A DNA stretch of 64,000 bases from Diphasiastrum complanatum (taxonomy: Eukaryota > Streptophyta > Lycopodiopsida > Lycopodiales > Lycopodiaceae). The position numbers and the translations under genes were made by a program. Below, piece by piece: positions 21,617-34,892 of this stretch (the stretch's first letter is position 1; each line of letters begins with the position of its first letter). The notes under the pieces are model-generated. The model was given only the letters and a program-made list of their open reading frames with translations. It had not been told where the DNA came from and ran no database searches. The stretch covers positions 61,371,279 through 61,435,278 of the forward strand of contig CM055092.1 of the NCBI GenBank assembly GCA_029204225.1, given 5' to 3'.

Positions 21617-22869
21617 ATGCGATCCCAACTCCACGAGCCATCGACAAACTCATTTGAGGAACAAGAATCTGATAGAGCCGAGTCTTCACGAGCACGAGCC
21701 CATTTTTATGGTGCTGAACCCTCACAGGCCAGAACCCACCTTAATGGCATTTTTGCTACCCACGGTGCTCATCATGAGAAAAGAACACCCAAGCTAGATC
21801 TACCAAAGTTTGACGGTAGTTCAGACCCTCAAAGAGTTTTGCAAATATTTGAGAATGCATGCGATGTGTATGGCGAAACATCTCTCGATGCTATGGTCCA
21901 ACTGTTTTCGATGACCATGATTGCTAAAGCATGTGATTGGTTTTTCAACCTTGATCGTGAAGATAAGACAGACTGGTCAATTTTGAAAGAGTCCTTTATC
22001 AAGCGTTTTAAGACCTTTCGCTTGATAGAGAGTCCTTTTGTCAAATTAAGTAACATCAAGATGGCAAAAGACGAACGTGTACAAGACTATATCCAGCGTT
22101 TCAAACGCCTCAAAAGTCAAGTACAAGAATAGCCCTCCGAACAGATGCTCATCATCTGGTTTTTAGTCGACCTTCCAAGATGGATTAGACGCTAGCTTAA
22201 ATCCAATGATGAATATACGAGCCTAAAGTTTGCTATGTTTGATCCCATCAAGAAAGAAGACGAAGGATCAGATGTTGACAAATCCAGGGAAAGAAGAGCA
22301 CCATGTGCTCTTGACCATGAGTCGAAGCCGATAGAGGATGCTCGCGATTTTGGAAATCCTAGTTGGAGTTGCTTAATAAGCAACACCAACTACAGATGGA
22401 GAAACTCACCGATGAGTTTCAAACTACTCTGAAGTCTATCCAAAACAGTATGTTTGGTCAGCTAAACCCCGCACAAGTACCTTATAGACGAAAACCAATA
22501 TGGTGCCCACACTGCCGGGCTATGCATCCTGCTGATGCTTGTCTTTCATATCAGCCTACCCAAGCACATACAGTCCAACAATACGAAGAACAACCATCAC
22601 AATTTGGACATTCCTTGCATTATCATGGATATCCACCAGAAAGTCCAGAACCACTAGCCATACAAGATGGCTATGCCATTACGCAAGGGCCATTGAACAG
22701 TAGATGCTTCATTTGTCATGAAACTGGCCACTTCATGGTTGATTGTCCAGCCAAGACCAAGTACCACGCCGAGTGTCCTGACTGTGTCAGAAAACACAGT
22801 TTTAAAGACTGCCCAAAACAACTCAACAAGATCCTATCTGTCCGACATGTTCGTTATGACTCCCGATAG
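21617..22869 (+). pseudogene. Ty3/gypsy gag with three zinc knuckles, broken
   Basis: The first frame (21617-22132) has the Gag core: KLDLPKFDGSSDPQRVLQIF, WFFNLDREDKTDWSILKESF, YIQRFKRLK. It ends in a TAG at about 22130. After a frame change at about 22340-22365 a second frame (22363-22869) has a coiled-coil-like start and three knuckles at 22504-22542 (CPHCRAMHPADAC), 22705-22746 (CFICHETGHFMVDC) and 22774-22812 (CPDCVRKHSFKDC). It is clearly related to the split gag at 11788-12480 plus 15595-16242. More than two knuckles is unusual, since most gypsy Gags have one. Protease and reverse transcriptase are not recognised after it. Confidence 0.8.
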
Positions 22870-24450
22870 GATCCTCACGACAACACCACATGAGCACCAT
22901 AGCAACCAACAGTAAACCTGCTGCTCAATCGAGAAGTTTCTTTCAAACTTCTACATTACCACGCAATTCACCAGCTCCATAATTTCAAAAGACACTAATA
23001 TGAAATGAGTCCTTGTCGAAAGAAAGTGAAACCGATATTTCGTCATCTGCTACAATGTCCAACCAAGAGCAACCTCCACAGAGAATTGATGGTTTTTCTC
23101 CCCTTCTACAACCTCAAATCTATTTGTCTTTCCACATGCTGATAAGATTTTCAATCTGCCAATACACAATAAATCTTAGAATCGAAAATCCAAATAGAGA
23201 TTCGGTTCTAAATCTCTTGCTCAGAGAGGTACTCAGGACATAGTACCTCAACCATACCTGCATCTCACGCTAAATCTTACAACATCTGCTATCAATGATG
23301 GTGAAGTTTAATGTCACCAACCCTGTCTTGTTTTTGACAAAGGCATGTCAGAGTAAGTCTCATTACTCTATAAACAATGGAATATTGCAACTGTCAAGGT
23401 AAATTATCAATGTTGATGAATGCAAATTTTGTTCGACATGTGCTATACAGTCCTCACTCTCTGTACAGTTCGTTTATTTCCTTGTTCTTCATTCCTAGTG
23501 TGTGATTGATTTTTGCATAAGAAATAGCTATTGAATGAGAGTCCTCCATAGAGCATCTCAAGCACAGATTTCATTTACCTATCCATCTATAGCTAACCTT
23601 GCATAGAGTTTACGATCTTTGAGCATACTGAAAATTTGAAAAGTACATATCACGTTAGAGTTGATTCCTGTATCTCATCGTCATATTCATTTTCGAGTCA
23701 ACTACAACAAGATCGAAACAAATTTAGTTAAAAATTTGTTCAATCTTTAGTCCAATCGCATGTTCAATGTGTCTCAACTACGTGTTCCACACGCCGATCC
23801 AATTTTGAGCATGAACAATTACCAGCAACAACATCCGCACCAACAGATTTTTTGGGAGGGGAGAGAGTGGATATGCAGGCATCCACTGGAGCAGCCACAT
23901 TGCCAGCAACACCATCAACAAGATTGATAGCCAAGGTCACAAACCAAAGAGGATAATGACAAGGCTAAGAAGGCAGATGGGCAATCCAAAATAACTCAAT
24001 CAGAAGAAGTACCCCAATCACGACGAAGATCCTTTAGAAAAGGGAAACACAAGCATTGGGAAAGTAGTCTCCTTTTTCAACCAGCCTCTTGTCATGCATT
24101 TGCACCCATTCTCATGCCTATCGCCCACACCATCTACCGTTGTCACCACCACCACCACCACCCTTCCTTCCATCTGTTCGTTTATCATCAGTTCACTGTT
24201 CTTCTGAGAAATCTCTAGTTTTTGATAGTCTTACCAAAGCGGCTAAAAGATCATTTCAAGTGTCTTGCAAAAACCAACTACCACCTATAATGGTTGATCA
24301 GCCAGAAAAGATCTAAGAAGCAGGCAAAGCAACTAGAAGAAATAAAGAGAAAGTTCCAAGAAGCTGAGGAGGAAAGGACAAAACTTAAGCAACATTTGAG
24401 TCAAATCGACCTTGATCAAAAGAAACTCTTTGGAGCAATGATAGTTGGAT
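22870..24450 (+). other. Remainder of the gypsy element, no domain recognised
   Basis: It contains only short frames. 24294-24440 encodes a Lys/Glu-rich coiled-coil-like string (KQLEEIKRKFQEAEEERTKL) that is fused directly to LTR sequence at 24451, showing that a deletion removed the rest of the element and the 5' part of the LTR. CCACCACCACCACCACC at about 24145-24163 is a short simple repeat. Confidence 0.45.
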
Positions 24451-25257
24451 CTTATTTAAGAGACCCCCTCTTTGAGAAGAGGAGTTGTTGTGAAATGTAC
24501 CGACTCCATGCTGAAATGAGAAGAGCCTCCACGAGTATTTGGTGAATCCATTGGGCTCCTTGATCATGCTTGTTTCTTGAGTGAATGCATTCATGATCTT
24601 GCCCTTCCCTCCTTTGTGTGTGGTTGTGGATCGTAGAGTGGATTAGATTTTCTGCTTTTCTAGAGTGGATTAGTTTTCATTTCTTGTTTGTGGATTAATG
24701 TAGGAATCAGCATTTAGGTAAACTAAATAGATTGGGTTTGTGATGTAGTTCTTGCATATCTCCTTACAACCCTGTTCTTGATGTTCTTGGGATGTCCAAG
24801 AATCAAAAGATTGGTTGGCTTGATTCTTGCCCATGGCTTAATCAATCGATGCCAGGTTATATGGTCCAAAGTGAATGTACAGTTTCCGCAGCTAAGTTGT
24901 TAGATCTTTTTCGTTTGGTATTGAAGCTTACATATCAGTTACAACGCAAGTGAATCTCTCTTGTTTTATAGGCTATATGATATAGACCAATTTTTCTTGA
25001 TATGACAAATGTTGAGATGGCAGATGAAACTGACAATTCACCAAGGTAAAGATGTTATGGTTTCAAAAGGATCAGTACCCGCAGATGCTTATAATCTTAA
25101 TTCTACATTTAAGGTGGCCCATTATTCTTTTAGGCGTTTAGCTAAAAAGCTAAGTTAGCAAGTTGGAAGGGAATCACATGAATCACGTGAAGGCTTTTGA
25201 TACTCCGAACTACTTCTAAAATGTTGTAGATTAGTTTCTTGTTTTAAGTTTTGTGGT
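24451..25257 (+). repeat. Gypsy LTR, copy 2 (5'-truncated and interrupted)
   Basis: 24451-24818 matches 18524-18892, and 25212-25257 matches 18908-18950. The 24819-25211 segment is present only here, so it is an insertion in this copy or a deletion in the other. The abrupt start at 24451 inside the LTR marks a deletion junction. Confidence 0.75.
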
Positions 25258-27653
25258 TACAACTAGTAGAATAGTACTTTTCAAGGTTTCCGATATTTGG
25301 ATTTTTTTTGTCGTAGTCTTTAAAAAACCGTTTTGGTTTGGAAATATTGTGTCACATGAAAACGTTGCTAGTCTAGTTTAGTGTCACGAAACCGTTTTTT
25401 GTTGAATTTTTAGGATGGTTTCCCAAGACTTCTGATTGGTGTTTTATTGGCAGTTAGGGTCGATATGGAACCACAATTGTTCGGTGATAGTATGTCATCA
25501 CCGGTTTGAAGTATGGGAAGTCCTGCGAATAAACCACTGTCGATACTGGAGATTGGGAGCAAGACATTACTTAAAATCTTCTAGAGTAAATATAAACAAC
25601 ATGATGAGCAAATAAAGTTTCTGATAACTCAACATGAATCGGTGTCTTCGACTCATTTGGACTTCTAGCCAAAAGTTTTTTTTGGTGGACACGAAGTTTA
25701 GCAGCCAACAACAATGAAGTCATGGATTAACCAGTGGAACAATTATTTTTGGCTTACACATTATTTCTGATGGAAAGCGTATTTTTTGATTTGATTAAGA
25801 TTTCCACTCATTCTTTCCAATTTCTAAATCTGTCAACTTAGTAGGATATAAACTGTTTGTTTGTTTCAATCAGCTTAGTTGATTTTTTGAAATGATTGAT
25901 TTAAAAGTGGACGGTCATCTTGGAGGAAGAACTTGTGGTAGGGGATGCAGGCAATTCCAAAGAGATGATTTGGAACTATCTGATTAGGGTGACCATAGTA
26001 AAGTTGTATATCTTGATAGATGCTAATTACTATTGGTCACAAGAGGGTATTTTGTTGAGATTTTTGAGGTATTGGTCATGACCCCTTTATGGATATCTCA
26101 AATCACAAAATTGAAAATCCTAAGAGCTATTCCGTTTTTTGAGAGTATATTTGAGGACTTTTTAATATTAAATCAATTAACTATATTTAATGTAATTACT
26201 TGGAAGATTTTGGTAACTACCTGAATACCTTGTACGATGTCATGTGGATGAATAAATAATCTAATTTCCTTGGACTAACAATGTTGATCATGGGTAGCTG
26301 ATTGGGAATACTTTGTTGGCCCATGTAGAAATAATTTTCTGATCTATATAGGTCAGTTTTACAAGAGGTAATGCATTCTATGACCAAAAAGGAGTATCTT
26401 TGAATAAGTTGTTATGCGGATGTGTTGGGGCATTAACTATCTTGGATTGGATTGATGCAACACATACTTGCGACTTTTCCTATTTTTGAGATCTTCTTTA
26501 AAACTTCTCCTAGGGCTATCACAATTGATGGGATACCTTTTTGAAACCCGTGTAATTTCCGATAAAAAGGGGGAGAAGTAGGGTGATAGGACAATAATCT
26601 AAGTGAAACATCTATAACATTGATTCCAGGCGGAATCCGTAATGTGTATAGATGAAGGACCTATTTTAGGATCATGATTGATAGGATATTTTGGATACTA
26701 TTGAATCCAGTTAGAAGATGTAAGGAATTTTTTTTTTGAAACCATTCTTGTGCTGATAGAAAGTCGTTGATTACGAATTCGATTGATTGGTATCAGGACT
26801 AGGGGATTCTATTACAAGAAATTGGTTCCTTGTTGGTTTTGATCAACTTGATCTTAGTGAGAACTATGATGCAAGGAAAGAAATTCTAGGTTAATGAAAT
26901 ATTCTTTTGGAAAAAATCTTCGATTGAGATTTTGGTTTCATATTCTATGAAATGGCACTCTTTGAGAGATATTCTCTCTTAGGTTAACTGGGTTACACGA
27001 TTCTCAGTTAAATTTGTAATATGTACAAATTGGGTGAGATCTGTGGAGATATGTTATGTAGTGAGTCATAGTGAGATCATGTTTTCTTTGCGCAAGTTAT
27101 TAATCATGTGGATCCACTATGTTTTCATTGGACTGAGTTTACTTGCATGCATAAACTAGTTGGTAAAACATAGGCTTATTATTGAGAATTGTTTGAAGAC
27201 AATAACACAAGTTAATAAGGTGTATGTATTTGAATTACTTATAAACTTAAGAAGGATTTTGAATCGGTTTGAATGTAGTGTTATATGCGTAAAGGCCTAC
27301 ACCCGAACATTCAATTTTTTCTAAATTTGGTGCAACTAACCGAATTAGAAGCATTACTTCTGAGCTAGTTGGACCATTCTACAAGGTATCATGATCTATT
27401 AATATTGTAGCTTATATGTATTGATTGTAAGTCATGGCCATTATGAGTTATTTTGTGACTCAAGTAGGGGTGATTTGCATAGGATACATAGGACTTTTGG
27501 TTCTAATTATTTTCCATTTGAAAATAAAATTATCCCATAAACTCAGTTGGAGTTGGATAATTGAGATAACCAAAAGCTAGGGGCTTCACGTAATGAAGTT
27601 CAATAAATCTTAAGATATCCTAGAACAGATCTTGAGTTATTGGGGTCTAGATG
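25258..27653 (+). other. Decayed repeat DNA on the left of element E
   Basis: No open frame of interest. It runs up to the target site of element E, and the matching right side (34893 onward) holds a gypsy integrase end and chromodomain, so part of this stretch may belong to the same old element F. A polypurine-like AAAAAGGGGGAGAAG at about 26565-26580 could mark the end of another decayed LTR element. Confidence 0.35.
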
Positions 27654-28110
27654 TGTTATGGCCATATTCAGTTAAGGACATGGAATGTCCTAATATGGTA
27701 GACCGGCCCTCCAGTGTTTGAGATGATTGGTCATGCCTAGATTTTATTCCACATCGAGGCCTATTGTTGACTAATAACCTTGAGAGGACCCATACACTCT
27801 AATTGAGACATATGGAGTAGTTCATGTACGTGTGGTAGATATAGGTAGGAGGAATGCATGAAGAGCTGTGACCTATTTATAGTTGACCTGCATGGGTTCA
27901 TGCACAAGATCCTACTCTCTATATATTGAGGTAGAGATTATCCCGTTGATGACTTTGGTCTAGGTTACCAGTTGAGCTCTTCTCCTCCTGCTATCACATA
28001 GCATGGCTTGGGGGCTAGATCCAAGAGAGGGTTGGGGGGTTTTGCGCCATAGTCTCTCTTGTTGTGTTTTCCTATCCTCATCTTAGGGGTTTTCCCTAGT
28101 GGTATTTACA
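27654..28110 (+). repeat. Element E 5' LTR
   Basis: 457 bp, starting TGTTATGGCCATATTCAG and ending GGTATTTACA. A TATA-type CTCTATATATTGAGG lies at about 27920. The tail resembles those of the F LTR (35470-35949) and the reversed LTR at 15332-15560. Confidence 0.85.
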
Positions 28111-28111
28111 T

Positions 28112-28123
28112 TGGTATCAGAGC
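28112..28123 (+). other. Element E primer-binding site
   Basis: TGGTATCAGAGC, complementary to the initiator tRNA-Met 3' end, lies one base after the 5' LTR. Confidence 0.85.
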
Positions 28124-28259
28124 CCGCCGGCTAAGATGCGGTCTTGGATCGGATGGAGACAAGTTCTACATCAAATCAGAATTGGAACGCACTTGGATTC
28201 ACATCCCAGATGGAGTGTTGTTTTTTCAAGGGAAATTGGGTCTGGATTCACTAATTCAT

Positions 28260-28930
28260 GTGTGAAGCTTGCTTTTCAAACTTGGTGGTAGAGTGCTCTG
28301 TAAAGAATTTTAGATCACTAAGATCCAAAATATCTCTTTGATCTTTGGTTAGAAAAATAAGCAATTCACCAATCTTGCCAATGTAGAAAAATCAGCATCT
28401 ACACTAAGAATGAGATGCAAACTCTAAGAGATCTTGATCATACATGAACCAAAACATAAAATTATGTTGCTTTTTGTACAATAATAGTAGCCTACTATAT
28501 TTCACACGTGTGGATCTGAAAATAGCATTTAATGAGCATTCTACACATAGAATTGCAAGATATCACAAGTATAGTGCACCAATGGATAGTAGAGAACCCA
28601 AGAGAACCATGTATAAGCATGAATGAGATAAGAGAGAGAGAATGTCTTCTCTTCTCATGGGTTACATCCTTTTGTAGTAGGTCCAAAACCTAAATTGCCA
28701 CTTGATTTCCCTCCAATATGAGAAACCCTACTATTTTTGGGACTATATTCAATGTACCCAACTTTCAAATTTGAATCTACTAAAACTTGACTTCTACATT
28801 TCTCACACTTTCAAAAAATGTTTACTCAAATGCTTTTTAGACTAACATAACTTTGAAAAGTCAAACTTGAATTCTAACATGAAAATTGGCCTCAATTGCC
28901 AAATATACAAATATGATCAGCATAGTAAAA
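28260..28930 (-). repeat. Probable reversed copia LTR inserted in element E
   Basis: It resembles the reversed LTRs at 9.7-10.3 kb and 62.3-63.1 kb: a CACACGTGTG box at 28503-28512, the shared TTCTACACATAGAA and GAACCCAAGAGA strings, and a GAGAGAGAGA run. No coding sequence accompanies it, so it may be a solo LTR. Its ends are not fixed. Confidence 0.5.
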
Positions 28931-31012
28931 CTAGTTGAAATCTTTCACATGCTCTTCTCCTTGTTTGATTTTATTAGAGATGCTATGGATTAGTATGGAA
29001 TTATTTTTATTTTGCTGAAGCCTTGAGAAATTTTCCATTTGAAGTAGAACGATTTGCATGAGTAGATCCACTTTTTTGTCTAAGTCAGTTTTATTGGGTT
29101 GAACAATTTGCATGAATCCATAATGTTTTGGACAGATTAGATTCAGATTAGTAGCAGAATGTTTGTTGAGAGGTTGATGAGGAATCAATTAATCTAGAAT
29201 GAATAAACTAACTCTTGCTGAAAATCTTGAATTTATTGATTGCGTGTGAGAATTTGAGGTTTTATTAGACTAATCCTCTTGTGTTTAAAGAAAACTGAAA
29301 AACATTCAAGGGATATTGTAAGTTTGGGATTGTGGATGCATGCAATCTGAGCTCTAAAAAAAAAAAAACCTTCTTCCATGCATAGCTTGAAGTTTGGTTG
29401 TGGAAAGTGATCCTGTTTTGGGACAATAAAAGCAAGCTATCATTTTTCAAGTTTGTTTCTCTGGTTATAGTGAAATGTTTGAGTGACAAGCAAACTTGTT
29501 GCTAAGTTGGAACTTCTAAAGAACACCAAATGGTTGTCAACTTCTGCAATTGAGTCTTCTGTAGAAGTGAGGTAATCTTGTGTTTTGAACCTATGAAACA
29601 AGCCTTGAATCCTCCTTCCAAACTTGTTCTTAACCTTCTGTGATCTCTGGATAGCCATTAAAGGATGTTAGTCAGCTGGGACTATCCATTGTGTGTATTA
29701 ACCTACAACAGGCAGAAACATGTAAACTATTGTTACAGATGATGTGTTGAACATTTAGAAGCTTTTCATGTATGGAACTGAACTTATTACCTTTGTACTG
29801 AGTTTTCCTAGTTTCCAGGAAGGTAGAACGAGTTCATCTATCCAAAAATATTAGTTTTTGTTGCAGCCTGGAAACAAAATGGTTTCCCAGTACAGGCCGC
29901 TAGTGGAGTGTTAATAGATGAACCTGCAAATCCGTTCTTTGAAGACTTGTTGGCAGATGGGGCAACGTGGGATGTTTGCAGTTTCATTAGGCATGGAAGC
30001 CATTGAATGGATGGGTTCGAAGTGTTACCTTGTTAGTTACCTGTAAGCCCAATTTTTGTGGAACTTTGGTACCGTTGTTTTTGTATCAAGTTGTAATAAT
30101 CGGTCTGAATTTTTCTAAACCGATCTTGACAAAATGATGGTAGTGGTATGGTTCTCAAGCATGTACCCAGTAAAGGGATTCTATTTTTTGGTACTATGTT
30201 ATTTAACCACTAACTCTGGAGTATCGATACTCCCGAGAAATTGAGTTAAACGGTGTTTATGGTTCTTCCTTTTCGACTCGGTGGAGCACCGATAGGCTTG
30301 TCCTCAATGGTTTCGATCGTTAGGATTGGGCAAACTAAAGCTTTTGAGACACTTGTTAAAGTGAATAAATGGAACAGGGTCATAATATTTGGAGGTAGCT
30401 CTGTATTCGATAAAAAAAACAAGTGTATTGAATATCGTAAAAGAGTACCCAGATCCAAATTTTATGGATTTTTTATTAATTTCAAGCAACTTTAACGAAG
30501 TGTAAATGTGATTGTGGTATGTAATTTGGATTGGTAAATAATCCCTGTAAGAAAATTGCATAGCACCGGTTTATTGAATTCATTAAGTTGAATTTATATC
30601 AAATATCTATAGGACCATGAGTTGACCCTAGTTGTTATTGGAAATTGTGATATGGAAGTGAGAATGGATACTTGGTTCACATTTGCACTGTAAAGAGCCT
30701 TATTCCTAAGAGTTGGAACTCTCAGATGGTAGAAAAAAGAGAATGATAGTACCAACCAGATGGGTTGTTTTATGTGACGGTAAAACCATGTGCAAATTCT
30801 TGTTAAATCACAATATTGTAAATGGATTATTGTGATCCATTAGGAACAAATATGGGGGTACTCCAGTACTTGGTGGAATAGATATGTGCATATATGGTAT
30901 GGGAAATCAAGATTGATTTTTGAAGGTCTGGAATATCGGATAATGCGGTTAAAGATCTTCTTGAAGAAGTTGAAGTCCTTGTACCATTTCGGATATAGAT
31001 ATTGGATATCTA
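28931..31012 (+). other. Element E interior, non-coding decay
   Basis: Short overlapping open frames only. Nothing recognisable was found on either strand, apart from a run of about 12 A at 29356-29368. Confidence 0.4.
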
Positions 31013-31195
31013 TTGGTATATACTTCAATTATTTTGAATTTTTCCTTTTGGTTTCTAATGAATACACTTGGGTTATTTCAACTGTTTATGAACGAGATTT
31101 CTCGTCCATACCGAGGACAATGCCTAGTGGTATTCTTAGATGATATTGTCATCTACAGTGAAAAACTTAAGGAAATGGAGAATTCAATGGTTGGA
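31013..31195 (+). pseudogene. Ty3/gypsy reverse transcriptase fragment (catalytic box)
   Basis: The frame carries LFQLFMNEISRPYRGQ and VVFLDDIVIYSEKLKEM, the conserved gypsy reverse transcriptase segment that includes the LDD catalytic motif (about 31136-31144). The sequence degenerates on both sides. It is the clearest sign that element E is a gypsy element. Confidence 0.8.
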
Positions 31196-31246
31196 GGTAT
31201 TTTTTTTCTGGAAATGGTTGGAGATCGGTTCCCTTGTTGGATATAG

Positions 31247-33019
31247 GATAGTCAGATAATCTTTTTGATTTTTTGATGAGTAGATCTAAAAGCAAAGAAC
31301 TGTCCTGGAGAGAAAACTGATGGTATGGGACATCAATGATTTCAAAAGAGACTTCTTGTGTGAGAATGATCTGTAGACCGGTGGTCAGTATTTATATTAT
31401 TAGCAGTGCTAACAGTTGAAAGCATTGGTTAAACTTGTTTTAGGGTATTTGGAGAGGTTATGAGATATAGATTTGGATCCCAAAATGGTATCTCATAAAT
31501 TCCAAATCGGAAACCCTTAAAAGCTATTTTTGACTTTTAGAGAACCATTACTTCTTTTGAATTTTTAAAATATGGACCTCACACTAAAGTTCATGTGATC
31601 ATTCCGACATAGAAATTATTTTATAGTGCTCAAATAGATTATAGTTACTCTTGCTCATATTGAGAATACTTAGAAGAAAAGTCCTGTGTATAACAGAGTG
31701 AATGCTTTTTGGAAGGCACTTATTATTGACTTTTCATGATTTTGAAATTTTCATTTATCATCTCTCTAGAAAAACCTTTATAAGAAATTGAAAATTTCTC
31801 TTAAAGGGTGGGGTGAAGTGATGAGTAAGTTTCTATTATAAGGACCTATCAATTGCACAGAGTTGAGATGAATTCTTTAGGGTCTGCGTGGAACAATCTG
31901 GAACTAGAGAAGTATTGAGATTGGAAATCATCATAAGTAGTACTGAGTGAGATCAGAAGTTACTAATCCTAGTTTGTAGGGGCAGGAGTAATTTTGATAA
32001 TGGAGTGTCTGTATTGAATCAACCTGATCTTGGTTGGAGTACTAGGATCCAAAAGAGGTTGATTATGTGGAAGAAATTTGGTGCAAGAGTTAAGTGGGTT
32101 GGAAAACTCGTGAGAGTGAATGTGTCCTTATTCTCAGAGATTTCTGAGATATGTTATTTACTCAAGAGAAATAGAATCTTCTATAGCTGAGTTACAAGAT
32201 TCTCAATGATATATGTGAGTAACATAGATTTTGGAGGAATCTCCCATATAATTATGTACTGGTTCATAGTGAGATTATTCTCATATGTGCATGCTTAATC
32301 TTGTTTGGATCTACTATGTATTCCTAGTTGCTAAGGTTATCTGCTGCAATTAACCTAGTTGTTGAACATAGATATATGATCAAGTGTTGTTGAAATAGAT
32401 ACTTGTAGAGCTAACAAATTTGTTCTGATAGATCTATTGTTACTTTGGTAGTTGATTAACTCCTGTGAAAGTTAATTGGTAAAATGGACAGTGTGAAGAG
32501 AATTCATTGGAAATTGTTTGTTCTGTGTGTATTACTTGTAAGACACATAATTTATGAGTCATTTGGATTCATCAGAAAATTGTGTGCATAGGATATATAG
32601 AATTCTTGAGTGAGTATTTGTCAGTTGAGGAATAGACTTGATTCATTGGCGATAGTATCCTTGAAAGCTCAATCAGATACCGGATTCTAATGATTCCAAG
32701 AATGGTAAGCTGAATTTTTGGAATTCAGTTGACTTGATTTCTTAATGATTAAGTATGAGGTTAGATTCTAGTGAATTATGATTGACGAATCATAAGAATT
32801 TAACTACTTGTGATTATGAATCATAAACAGATACTTAGTTATTATGAGTGTATTGTGAGAAATTGGCAAAAATCTAGCTTGGTATTTTTTTATGATAGAA
32901 GTTTGTAAGTGAATCTCACATGTGTGGAGGATGTTCCCACGTGTGGAGAATTGTAAAGTAAATAAAAATGTTTGATATAGGGGTCTCATAGAATTTCATA
33001 GTCAAGCATTTAGGTGTAG
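31247..33019 (+). other. Element E interior, non-coding decay
   Basis: No reading frame longer than about 60 codons and no recognisable domain. Some stretches (for example near 32190-32350) look like a diverged copy of DNA at 26980-27150 on the other side of the 5' LTR. Confidence 0.35.
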
Positions 33020-33740
33020 GATGTTGATAGGGTCAAATTTGACATAGATGACAAATTATCCATTTCCACTTGTAATGCCACTATTGAGCCAAAATAGAGT
33101 AGGAGGCCAAACTGGTGCCAATTAGAGTTTAGACAAGTGTAATGCTTTTGTTTGATGAAGCTTAAGAGGTCCAATAGGATTTAGAGGTGGAACCATGAGT
33201 GGTCCAATAGAATTTGAGGTTTGCTTGAAAATGGTCCAATAGAATTTAGAGGTGCATGGATCAATAGTCCAATAGGATTAAGAGGTGGCAAAGTGTGGTC
33301 CAATCATAGTTAAGCATGGTGGTAGCTCATGGATCTACTAGTATCATTGTACTCCTCATTTGGATCTAATTGATTTTGAGATTGAGTGGATTTTGAGTGT
33401 AAGTGATTTTCTAGCTTTCTCTCTCTACTCGAGAGCTATTGATGATTTTCTCTCTCTACCCGAGGAGAGCAACTTGTTTTTACTTAGATTACTTTTGGAA
33501 CACTTCCCACATGTGTGAGTGAGAGTTGGAAGTGATTGGATGCATGTAGTAGTGTGTTTTTGCCATAGAATCAAAGATAGATCTTGAATCTCAATCTAGT
33601 CTTGATCTTGGTGCATCTACACACCTTAAGAGATCACAAGTACATGTTGTGGACAATCCACACGTGTGAAATCAACAGTATGATTTCTAATCTTTACTCC
33701 AATTTTTATTGAGTTCTATGGATCTCACAAGCATTTCTCA
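33020..33740 (+). repeat. Probable copia solo LTR inside element E
   Basis: The stretch has LTR-like features: a TGTTGATAGGG start near 33023, CTCTCTCTAC runs near 33420-33460, a CACACGTGTG palindrome at 33659-33668, and a tail similar in layout to the C and B LTRs. Repeated GGTCCAATAG motifs occur at about 33170-33300. There is no coding sequence next to it. The ends are approximate. Confidence 0.5.
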
Positions 33741-34219
33741 TTAAGTAAATTATTTTTTGCATATAAGGAGATTTTGCTTACCTTAGTGGATGGTATTCTA
33801 CTAAAAATTGTAGTCTATAGGAGACATATAAATCTATTAAGATACAGATAGTTGCTGATTTCTTGCATTTGGTGCTAGAAATGGGGCTATTAACTCGTTA
33901 GAGTAACTGTAGTACTCTAGATCGACTTATAATCGTCTGAGACTTGATGGATCTCCTCGAGGTTTTAGATGACTGAATTGTCGTATTTTAGATTTATTTG
34001 GATATTCTAAGAATATTTGTACCAAGAGGCATTATTTTCTACAAGAAATTGTGGATAAGTTTAGACTATAATGAAAATTGAATTTCTTTAGCTTTGGATT
34101 TGATCTTAGAAATAAAGAGTTAATTTAACCAGTGGTTCACATGCAGGTGATGAATTTAATCTTGGAGTAGATCAACCCATTTGAAAAATTTATACCTTAG
34201 TGTATCTTTGAGATTTGAG

Positions 34220-34300
34220 TTAGTATTCCTGAGTAGAGGCAAGCAATTGAAGAATTGTTGCATCTCGGAGTACTTATTCAGATGGAAAAGATCAGACTAA
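34220..34300 (+). pseudogene. Ty3/gypsy reverse transcriptase N-terminal scrap
   Basis: The string AIEELLHLGVLIQM matches the start of a gypsy reverse transcriptase domain. It lies about 3 kb downstream of the catalytic-box fragment, the reverse of the normal order, so element E is rearranged or contains parts of more than one gypsy copy. Confidence 0.5.
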
Positions 34301-34397
34301 GAATAATGATTCATGGGTAAGACTTGAAAGCTTAAGAAATAATTTCATGTTTTCTTTTTCCTGTTCTGAGGATAGAACCTGTTTAAGGGAGGAAGAA

Positions 34398-34887
34398 TGG
34401 TGCGACCATATTCAGTTAAGGATATGGAATAGTCCTAATATGGTAGATCGTCGACCCTCCAGTGTTCTAGATTATTGGTCAGCCCTAGATTTTATTCCTC
34501 GTCGAGGCCTGTTGGTGACTAATAATCTTGAGACGACGCAACAAATTGAGACATATGGAGCAGTGCATGTACGTGTGATGGATATAGGCAGGAGGAATGC
34601 ATGAAGAGCTGTGACCTATTTACAATTGACTAGCATGGGGATTGCATGGGTTCATGCATAGAATCCTACTCTCTATATATTAAGGTAGAGATTATCCCAT
34701 CGACGACTTTGGTCTAGGTTACTAGTTGAGCTCTTCTCCTATTGCTATCACATGGCATGGCTTGGGAGCTAGATCCAGGAGGAATCTCCAGGAGGGATCT
34801 AGGTTTGGTTGGGTGGTTTTGCTCCACAGTCTCTCTTGTTGTGTTCTCCTATCCTCATTTTAGGGGTTTTTCCTAGTGGTCTTTATA
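34398..34887 (+). repeat. Element E 3' LTR
   Basis: 490 bp, homologous to 27654-28110 with many differences and small insertions (for example near 34780-34800). It starts TGGTGCGACC and ends CTTTATA (the expected CA end has changed). AGATG follows. Confidence 0.85.
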
Positions 34888-34892
34888 AGATG

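Larger units (their letters stand above)
27654..34887 (+). mobile_element. Element E: Ty3/gypsy LTR retrotransposon, decayed, with AGATG target duplication
   Basis: LTRs at 27654-28110 and 34398-34887 are clearly homologous and of similar length. The target duplication AGATG is seen at 27649-27653 and 34888-34892. A tRNA-Met primer-binding site follows the 5' LTR, and a polypurine tract (AAGGGAGGAAGAA) precedes the 3' LTR. Only scraps of coding sequence survive, including gypsy reverse transcriptase pieces. The visible LTR divergence and total loss of reading frames show that it is old. It contains further LTR-like insertions at about 28260-28930 and 33020-33740. Confidence 0.85.
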
